Shown here piece by piece: positions 62,201 to 64,000 of a stretch of DNA of 64,000 bases (positions within the stretch are counted from its first letter, which is position 1; the number at the start of each line of letters is the position of its first letter). The position numbers were made by a program, and so were the translations under genes. The notes under the pieces were generated by a model, which was not told where the DNA came from, ran no database searches, and saw nothing but the letters and a program-made list of their open reading frames with translations. Source of the DNA: Climacteris rufus (taxonomy: Eukaryota; Chordata; Aves; Passeriformes; Climacteridae); assembly GCA_013398175.1 (NCBI GenBank), contig VZRZ01001925.1, forward strand, positions 1,059,118-1,123,117. The letters are read 5' to 3'.

Positions 62201-63631
62201 TGCAGTCCCTGAGCTTCCCTGTCCACCACTGCCAGGAATGCCTTAGCCCTTCCATCCCTGCCTCCTTCCCTGAAGGTCTCCACTTTCATAGATGCACTGA
62301 ATGGTTTGGGTTGGACAGGACCCCAAAGACCATCCCATTCTAGTGGACAGCTTCCACTATCCCAGGTTGCTCCAAGCCCCGTCCAGCCTGGCCTTGGACA
62401 TTTCCAGGGATGGGGCAGCCACAGCTTCTCTGGGCACCCTGTGCCAGGTCCTCAGCACCCTCACAGGGAAGAGTTTCTTCCCAATATCCCATCTAACCCT
62501 GCCCTCTGGCAGTGGGAAGCCATTCCCTGTGTCCTGTCACTCCATGCCCTTGTCCAAAGTCCCTCTCCAGCTCTCCTGGAGCCCCTTTAGGCACACAGAT
62601 TCTTGAATATCCATGTCCAGTCCTTATGTTACAGAGCTTCCTCAGTGTCCCTGGGGTGTGAGCTGTGTGTGCTCTCCTCCCCTCAGCCTTACCAGCTTCC
62701 CCTCCACCTCTTTTCTGCTGCCCCCAGGAACGGCGGAGGACGCAGCGGCACCTTCTGTGCCATCTGCAGCGTGTGTGAAATGATCCAACAGCAAAATATC
62801 ATTGATGTGTTCCACATAGTGAAAACGCTACGGAATAACAAGTCCAACATGGTGGAGTCACTGGTAAGGCTTTTTTTTTTCAGTGCATTCCTCCTCCCAG
62901 TGTGTGCAGGGGACTTTGGGATAGGTAAGAAATGTCATGCCTTATTTCAGGATGAATTAAAATGAATCAGAAGCTCTCAGAATTAAAGCTGGTCCTGTTT
63001 TAGCATGTTCAATGATTCCTCATGCTTCTCTTTTTGAGCAGAGGGGATGCCCTGAACGCTGTGTCCCGTGTCCAGCTGTCTCAGGAGGTCAAACCCCACG
63101 AAGCTGTCACCATGGCTGTGGGGAGGGGTGGGATTTGTCCTCCTGTCCATGCCTACAGCCCAGTGCTGGCTGCTGTGACATGGTGCTGAGTGCTGTGACA
63201 TGCCTTAAAGCGAGGAAGGGAGAACAGTCCCAACTGCAGGCTTGGCTCCCTGCAGCCCAGGAGATTAAACTGTCCTGAATTCAATCATCTCCATCGATCA
63301 CCCTGAACTTGTGCCTCAGAAGCAATGTGTGCAATGAGGGCTGGAGGTGAATAATGAACAGTGCAGACTGGGGCTGTCTCTTTGAGTGCTTTTCTCTTCC
63401 ATTGATGGCACCATCTTCTAGCAGTGCTTGCTCAGGATCATACAGAAACACAATCAGTGTTTGCCTGCTCCTGCCAAAGGGTATAAGAAAGAGGGAGGAG
63501 GTATTTTTGCTTGTAGAATGAGGCTGTGAAGAATTCACCCCTATCCTAATGCCGTTTCTGTCTGTTCTCTCCTTCAGGAACAGTATAAATTTGTATATGA
63601 GGTTGCACTGGAATACTTGAGTTCCTTTTAG
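2254..63631 (+). CDS. PTPRT: PTPRT, receptor-type tyrosine phosphatase T: cytoplasmic half, 17 exons (5' partial)
   Basis: Seen: seventeen exons with consistent splice phases join into one reading frame of 669 complete residues and a TAG stop. Order: tyrosine-rich juxtamembrane segment (residues 1-10), basic and Ser/Thr-rich juxtamembrane region (11-95), wedge-like AIRVADLL segment (96 on), phosphatase D1 (about 115-400) with KNRY 143-146, WPD 278-280, catalytic Cys312 and Q-loop Gln356, then D2 (about 410-660) with WPA 568-570 and Cys606. Known: R2B receptor phosphatases (PTPRK, PTPRM, PTPRT, PTPRU) are single-pass homophilic adhesion proteins; PTPRT is mainly neuronal, and STAT3 and paxillin are reported substrates. 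The calls KLAKKQKETQ, the YSYSYY segment and LSSF at the C-terminus fit PTPRT rather than PTPRM or PTPRK as I remember them. The extracellular and transmembrane exons are absent, so the annotation is 5'-partial. The subfamily assignment rests on recall, not a search. Confidence 0.96.
2560..2792 (+). repeat. CR1 LINE 3' fragment
   Basis: It reads GATTAGATATCAGGAAAAAT, then a TTCTTCACC box, and ends GTTGGACTTGATGATCTTAG and TGTGATTCTCT. This is the standard order of the avian CR1 3' end, decayed. Boundaries are approximate. Confidence 0.85.
7286..7317. repeat. 11-mer tandem repeat, ~2.9 copies
   Basis: The unit TTTACTCCACC is repeated twice exactly, and the third copy ends TTTACTCCAG. Confidence 0.85.
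12100..12248 (+). CDS. PTPRT: PTPRT exon b (149 nt), juxtamembrane
   Basis: The acceptor is accccaaag and the donor gtaagt at 12249. It supplies the last base of a Leu codon, then 49 residues beginning KLAKKQKETQ and ending CQDVNGF, and leaves one base (a). The segment is basic at its start (stop-transfer side of the membrane) and Ser/Thr-rich after that, as expected for the linker between the transmembrane helix and D1 in R2B phosphatases. With the next mapped exon the junction codon becomes AAC (Asn). Mammalian PTPRT may carry one extra residue here; I recall Thr-Asp but cannot check it. Confidence 0.95.
16138..16262. repeat. T/G-rich low-complexity tract
   Basis: About 125 bp made almost only of GTTTT, GGTTTT and TTTTTG words, for example TTTGTTTGTTTTGTTTTTG. 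An open frame over it (Phe/Leu/Val-rich) is an artefact. Confidence 0.85.
18168..18203 (+). other. PTPRT: Candidate cassette exon of PTPRT (36 nt; alternative start 18177 gives 27 nt)
   Basis: Seen: a T-rich run at 18091-18100, then a stretch from 18065 to 18165 with no AG, then the tandem acceptors CTCAAAG|TATCATCAG|ACACC, and a strong donor TTAG|gtaagag at 18204. Both candidate lengths are multiples of 3. Entry with the single base left by exon b and exit into exon c is in frame. It would insert about 12 Ser/Thr-rich residues (ISSDTVPSTTLL) and change the junction Asn to Asp. CpG dinucleotides cluster here in a CpG-poor intron. No transcript evidence is available. It could be chance, or a conserved non-coding element. 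Confidence 0.35.
18532..18770 (-). repeat. CR1 LINE 3' fragment
   Basis: It begins AATCACAGAATGG, GGTTGGAAGGGACC and CCTGCCATGGACAGGGACAC, which is the reverse complement of a CR1 3' end. It runs into the AAAAGTTTCTTCCTTATATC box. Confidence 0.9.
19025..19235 (+). repeat. CR1 LINE 3' fragment
   Basis: It contains AGATATTAGGAAGAAATTCT, GAGGCCCTGGCACAGGCTGC and GGAAGGTGTCCCTGCCCATG in CR1 order, with a degenerate 3' tail. It lies about 250 bp from an opposite-strand CR1. Confidence 0.9.
23038..23182 (-). repeat. CR1 LINE 3' fragment
   Basis: It contains ATCACAGAATGGGTTGGGTT, CCTGCCATGGGCAGGGACAC and GTTGCTCCAAGCCCTGCCCA. It is short and truncated at its CR1 5' side near 23182. Confidence 0.9.
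24765..24970 (+). repeat. CR1 LINE 3' fragment
   Basis: It contains GAGGCCCTGGCACAGGGTGC, TTGGATGGGGCTTGGAGCCA and CCCTTCCAACCCAAACCATT, and ends CTGTGAT. An overlapping - strand open frame (24480-24977) is a by-product. Confidence 0.92.
27412..27599 (+). CDS. PTPRT: PTPRT exon c (188 nt), juxtamembrane to wedge
   Basis: The acceptor is ccttcaaacag and the donor gtgaga at 27600. Two bases complete the junction codon; 62 codons follow, ending in phase 0 with FKEEYE. The reading frame includes SQPTLTIQTHPYR, then AIRVADLLQHITQMKRG. The latter is the helical segment before D1 that forms the wedge in receptor phosphatase structures. GC content is clearly higher than in the flanking intron, as in the other coding exons. 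Confidence 0.97.
27600..33121 (+). other. PTPRT: Intron c-d, 5.5 kb
   Basis: No CR1 or other repeat was recognised. Several AT-rich stretches with homeodomain/POU-like words (28380-28500, 28900-29060) look like possible regulatory sequence. No exon was seen. Confidence 0.8.
33122..33209 (+). CDS. PTPRT: PTPRT exon d (88 nt), start of D1 with KNRY motif
   Basis: The acceptor is ttattttgcag and the donor gtaggt at 33210. It encodes ALPEGQTASW through KNRYGNIIS in phase 0 and leaves one base. KNRY (residues 143-146) is the phosphotyrosine-recognition loop of D1; its Tyr stacks on the substrate ring in classical PTPs. Confidence 0.97.
33210..40722 (+). other. PTPRT: Intron d-e, 7.5 kb
   Basis: It holds one - strand CR1 fragment (36880-37028). 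An isolated 100-codon open frame at 35035-35337 has no supporting features. The rest is AT-rich and unremarkable. Confidence 0.8.
36880..37028 (-). repeat. CR1 LINE 3' fragment
   Basis: It begins GAATCCCAGACTGG, then GGTTTGGGTTGGAATGGACC and GTGGGCAGGGATACCTTCCA, in reverse-complement CR1 order. Confidence 0.88.
40723..40799 (+). CDS. PTPRT: PTPRT exon e (77 nt), D1 core
   Basis: The acceptor is tccttctttcag, with a strong pyrimidine tract, and the donor is gtaagg at 40800. Two bases complete Tyr from the previous exon; 25 codons follow (DHSRVRLQLL to SDYINANYID). DYINANYI is a hallmark PTP-domain motif. The exon ends in phase 0. Confidence 0.97.
40800..41669 (+). other. PTPRT: Intron e-f, 0.87 kb
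   Basis: Unique sequence. A 147-codon open frame (41103-41546) is present by chance. It ends with a long pyrimidine tract serving the 37-nt exon. Confidence 0.85.
41670..41706 (+). CDS. PTPRT: PTPRT exon f (37 nt), D1, with GC splice donor
   Basis: The acceptor is preceded by a nearly pure pyrimidine run (41641-41667). The exon encodes GYHRPRHYIATQ and leaves one base (g). Gly is completed by GG of the next exon, so the donor must be AAG|gcaagt at 41707. This is a GC-AG intron with otherwise perfect consensus flanks. The IATQGP motif, conserved in classical PTPs, spans this junction. No alternative GT donor keeps the frame. Confidence 0.95.
41707..41712 (+). promoter_or_regulatory. PTPRT: Non-canonical GC splice donor (gcaagt)
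   Basis: The reading frame forces splicing after CTCAAG at 41706, so the intron begins GC. The flanks AAG|gcaagt match the U1-complementary consensus that functional GC donors usually need. The matching acceptor is at 43042-43043. Confidence 0.9.
41707..43043 (+). other. PTPRT: Intron f-g, 1.3 kb, GC-AG type
   Basis: It begins gcaagt and ends ctgccccag. No repeat or RNA gene was seen inside. Confidence 0.88.
43044..43141 (+). CDS. PTPRT: PTPRT exon g (98 nt), D1
   Basis: The acceptor is tctcctgccccag and the donor gtaagg at 43142. Two bases complete Gly; 32 codons follow, PMQETVKDFWRMIWQ to NLVEVGR. DFWRMIW and MVTNLVE are conserved PTP-domain motifs. It ends in phase 0. Confidence 0.97.
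43142..44876 (+). other. PTPRT: Intron g-h, 1.7 kb
   Basis: Canonical GT-AG. It contains an A-run (44629-44640) and nothing else recognisable. Confidence 0.85.
44877..44993 (+). CDS. PTPRT: PTPRT exon h (117 nt), D1
   Basis: The acceptor is ttttcccccccag and the donor gtaagg at 44994. It has 39 codons in phase 0, VKCVRYWPDD to RTFTVQK. The KCVRYWPD strand and the acidic region TEVYGDIKV belong to the D1 beta-sheet. The CRYWPD-type motif is found across classical PTPs. Confidence 0.97.
44994..46272 (+). other. PTPRT: Intron h-i, 1.3 kb
   Basis: Canonical GT-AG. Unique sequence, with nothing recognisable. Confidence 0.85.
46273..46427 (+). CDS. PTPRT: PTPRT exon i (155 nt), D1 WPD loop and catalytic Cys
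   Basis: The acceptor is ttgtctcctcag and the donor gtaggc at 46428. It has 51 codons, KGYHEIREIR to IVVHC, plus two bases (ag) of a Ser codon. The WPD-loop general acid is Asp280, codon GAC at 46327-46329, in FTSWPDHGVP. The catalytic nucleophile Cys312 is TGC at 46423-46425. The P-loop HCSAGAGRTG is therefore split by the following intron, one residue after the Cys. Confidence 0.98.
46428..48670 (+). other. PTPRT: Intron i-j, 2.2 kb, splits the D1 P-loop
   Basis: It contains a short + strand CR1 tail (46862-46955), a T-run (47392-47404), and an AT-rich block with homeodomain-like words (47580-47900). Confidence 0.85.
46862..46955 (+). repeat. CR1 LINE 3' tail
   Basis: Only the last ~95 bp: GGAAGGTGTCCCTGCCCACA, AGGTCCCTTCCAACACAGAC, then CATTCTATGATTTTG. 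Confidence 0.88.
48671..48806 (+). CDS. PTPRT: PTPRT exon j (136 nt), D1 P-loop remainder
   Basis: The acceptor is ttgtgtttcag and the donor gtgggt at 48807. One base completes Ser; 45 codons follow, AGAGRTGCFI to NLVQTE. It holds the phosphate-binding Arg of CX5R and Gln356 of the Q-loop (VQTEEQ motif, continuing into the next exon). It ends in phase 0. Confidence 0.98.
48807..49998 (+). other. PTPRT: Intron j-k, 1.2 kb
   Basis: It contains a + strand CR1 fragment (49440-49662). The rest is unique sequence. Confidence 0.85.
49440..49662 (+). repeat. CR1 LINE 3' fragment
   Basis: It contains GATTGGATATTAGGAATAAA, CCATCCCTGGAGGGATTTAA and GTTGGACTCAATGATCTTAG, and ends CAATTCTATGATTCT. The intact tail suggests a fairly recent copy. 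Confidence 0.92.
49999..50148 (+). CDS. PTPRT: PTPRT exon k (150 nt), end of D1 and D1-D2 linker
   Basis: The acceptor is tccctgtgcag and the donor gtaatt at 50149. It has 50 codons in phase 0, EQYVFVHDAI to IKDEFQ. The terminal D1 helix (YVFVHDAILEACL) is followed by the linker segment SRLDPQTNSSQIKDEF, typical of tandem-domain receptor phosphatases. Confidence 0.97.
50149..53123 (+). other. PTPRT: Intron k-l, 3.0 kb, between D1 and D2
   Basis: It contains a + strand CR1 fragment (50805-51016) and an A-run (51453-51464). The rest is unrecognised. Confidence 0.85.
50805..51016 (+). repeat. CR1 LINE 3' fragment
   Basis: It contains AAAGGCCCTGGCATAGGTTG and GGAAGGTGTCCCTGCCCATG, and ends TCTGTGATTCTATGATTTTC. 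Confidence 0.9.
53124..53297 (+). CDS. PTPRT: PTPRT exon l (174 nt), start of D2
   Basis: The acceptor is tgcccctgcacag and the donor gtaagc at 53298. It has 58 codons, TLNIVTPRVR to NYINAALMD. The D2 phosphotyrosine loop reads KNRC (Cys436) where active domains have KNRY. The high GC and CpG content contrasts with the introns. Long open frames overlapping it in the other frames and on the other strand are shadows. Confidence 0.97.
53470..53632 (+). repeat. CR1 LINE 3' fragment
   Basis: It contains CAAGGAGTGTTTGGACAATG, GTTGGACTCGATGATCCTTG and AGGTCCCTTCCAACTCG. It starts about 170 bp after the first D2 exon. Confidence 0.85.
55510..55526. repeat. Poly-T run
   Basis: About 17 T in a row after a GTTGGTTGGTTG stretch. 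No CR1 lies beside it. Confidence 0.8.
56001..56018. repeat. Short GTA trinucleotide microsatellite
   Basis: GTAGTAGTAGTAGTAATAG follows AATATTACTAATG; about five perfect units plus an interrupted one. Confidence 0.75.
56301..56432 (+). CDS. PTPRT: PTPRT exon m (132 nt), D2
   Basis: The acceptor is cttttgttag and the donor gtgagt at 56433. It has 44 codons in phase 0, SHKQPAAFIV to NEMDAAQ. It includes the D2 equivalents of the IATQGP (IVTQHPLPNT) and DFWRMIW (DFWRLVFDY) motifs. Confidence 0.97.
56640..56970 (-). repeat. CR1 LINE 3' fragment, ~330 bp
   Basis: It begins with the reverse-complement tail ATCATAGAATCG and runs through CTGCCATGGGCAGGGACACC, CCACAGCTTCTCTGGGCACC and AGAATTTCTTCCCAGTATCC into the region specifying CCTATCACTCTGTACTC. 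It borders an AT-rich tract. Confidence 0.93.
56975..57110. repeat. AT-rich tract beside a CR1
   Basis: About 135 bp with very little G or C (AAATATATATAAATATATAT-like at its start), immediately after the - strand CR1. No longer periodicity beyond TA steps is visible. Confidence 0.6.
58312..58860 (-). repeat. CR1 LINE fragment, ~550 bp (longest in window)
   Basis: Starting at CTCAGAATCATTTGGAGTGG, it runs through CCTTTAAATCCCTCCAGGGA, CTAATATCCAGCCTAAACCT, the GCCTCCTTTGCTCCAGGCTG section and ACCATTGACCTCAGCCCATC to about 58860, all in antisense CR1 order. It accounts for the Pro/Ala-rich open frame starting at 58398. Confidence 0.88.
60291..60416 (+). CDS. PTPRT: PTPRT exon n (126 nt), D2
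   Basis: The acceptor is tgttttctccag and the donor gtaaga at 60417. It has 42 codons in phase 0, LCMQYWPEKT to RICNMAR. QYWPEK is the D2 counterpart of RYWPDD. Two adjacent Cys occur in TSCCYGP; I recall Gly-Cys there in mammals. Confidence 0.97.
60417..61709 (+). other. PTPRT: Intron n-o, 1.3 kb
   Basis: Canonical GT-AG. Unique sequence; nothing recognised. Confidence 0.85.
61710..61873 (+). CDS. PTPRT: PTPRT exon o (164 nt), D2 WPA loop and P-loop Cys
   Basis: The acceptor is tctctgttgcag and the donor gtaagt at 61874. It has 54 codons, PQDGYRIVQH to TVVHC, plus two bases of Leu. The loop IGWPAYRDTP has Ala570 (GCC, 61761-61763) where D1 has the general acid Asp. The P-loop Cys606 is TGC at 61869-61871. 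As in D1, the intron falls one residue after the P-loop Cys, a trace of the ancient domain duplication. Confidence 0.98.
61874..62727 (+). other. PTPRT: Intron o-p, 0.85 kb, splits the D2 P-loop
   Basis: A - strand CR1 fragment (62288-62592) fills over a third of this intron and ends about 135 nt before the next exon. Confidence 0.85.
62288..62592 (-). repeat. CR1 LINE 3' fragment, ~300 bp
   Basis: It contains GAATGGTTTGGGTTGGACAG, AGGTTGCTCCAAGCCCCGTC, CCACAGCTTCTCTGGGCACC and CCAATATCCCATCTAACCCT. It ends near CTCCTGGAGCCCCTTTAGG. Confidence 0.92.
62728..62863 (+). CDS. PTPRT: PTPRT exon p (136 nt), D2 P-loop remainder
   Basis: The acceptor is ttctgctgcccccag and the donor gtaagg at 62864. 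One base completes Leu; 45 codons follow, NGGGRSGTFC to KSNMVESL. The loop HCLNGGGRSG keeps the CX5R spacing. The exon has the same length (136 nt) and entry phase as the D1 equivalent at 48671-48806, which supports tandem duplication of the domain. Confidence 0.98.
62864..63577 (+). other. PTPRT: Intron p-q, 0.7 kb
   Basis: Canonical GT-AG. It contains a short imperfect direct repeat (GTGCTGAGTGCTGTGACAT-like, around 63165-63200) and nothing else recognised. Confidence 0.8.
63578..63631 (+). CDS. PTPRT: PTPRT terminal coding exon q (54 nt) with stop
   Basis: The acceptor is tctccttcag. It encodes EQYKFVYEVALEYLSSF, then TAG at 63629-63631. The FVYEVALEYL helix is the standard end of an R2B D2 domain, and LSSF is the C-terminus I recall for PTPRT. 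Confidence 0.97.
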   Translation, partial: EQYKFVYEVALEYLSSF

Positions 63632-64000
63632 CCCAGCGAAGGGAGGGGACCCCACGATGTGCCAGACCCCAAACTCTGGCAGATGCTTCTCCCCTCTCCC
63701 ACACTGGAAGGCAGGAAGAAGTGTGGGAAGGAAAACTTCTCCTTCCTGGGAGAGCAAGAGACTGAGGTTGCAGAGACCTCGCTGGAAGGAGGAGATGATG
63801 CCTGTGTGTGCTGCTGCCTGCTTTCTATTGGAACATCTACTGCTTCTTAAATAACCTACTGTAAAAATTAGCAAAATGGGAGACAGGCTGAAAGACTGGA
63901 CTTTCTAATCCCCTCTGACGTCTCTCCTCTTTTGGATTGTATTTTTGCTCTGCTTGCTGCAGAGTAGGGAAGGAATGAAACCCTTAGGAAATTCTCTTTT
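63632..64000 (+). other. PTPRT: PTPRT 3' UTR (partial)
   Basis: This is the sequence from the stop codon to the window end. No AATAAA or ATTAAA followed by a GT-rich element was found, so the UTR continues to the right. It is moderately GC-rich (about half) and has no CR1. An antisense open frame crosses it (see findings). Confidence 0.85.

Noticed and set aside
1..64000. tRNA, rRNA, CRISPR, bacterial operon or viral system
   Set aside because: Nothing of these kinds was seen. The gene structure, repeats and splice signals are those of a vertebrate nuclear genome.

Overview
This window is vertebrate genomic DNA, almost certainly from a bird: it has widely spaced short exons with canonical splice sites, AT-rich introns, and at least thirteen fragments of CR1 LINEs whose ends carry the avian/sauropsid ATTCTATGATTCT-type tail. 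It holds one gene on the + strand, the 3' (cytoplasmic) half of the receptor-type protein tyrosine phosphatase PTPRT (RPTP-rho, R2B subfamily). No second gene, RNA gene, CpG-island promoter or mobile element other than CR1 could be supported.

Layout: positions 1-2253 are the end of an upstream intron; the exons for the extracellular region (MAM, Ig, fibronectin III) and the transmembrane helix lie to the left of the window. Seventeen coding exons follow: 2254-2283, 12100-12248, 27412-27599 (juxtamembrane); 33122-33209, 40723-40799, 41670-41706, 43044-43141, 44877-44993, 46273-46427, 48671-48806, 49999-50148 (phosphatase domain D1); and 53124-53297, 56301-56432, 60291-60416, 61710-61873, 62728-62863, 63578-63631 (domain D2 and stop). 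All 17 join in frame and encode 669 complete residues plus a stop. The 3' UTR runs from 63632 past the window end, with no polyadenylation signal seen.

D1 has every catalytic element (KNRY, WPD loop, HCSAGAGRTG P-loop, Q-loop) and should be the active domain. D2 keeps the CX5R loop (HCLNGGGRSG) but has WPA in place of WPD and KNRC in place of KNRY, so it should be largely regulatory. Residue numbers in the entries count from the first complete codon in the window.

The points most worth a second look are in splicing. There is a tyrosine-rich, phase-symmetric 30-nt exon at 2254-2283; a 37-nt exon at 41670-41706 with a GC donor; and a possible unannotated 36-nt (or 27-nt) in-frame cassette exon at 18168-18203, with a roughly 100-nt AG-free zone before its acceptor, a strong donor, and an inverted CR1 pair just downstream. 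Several intronic stretches look like conserved regulatory elements but need a genome alignment. I found no new multi-gene system.
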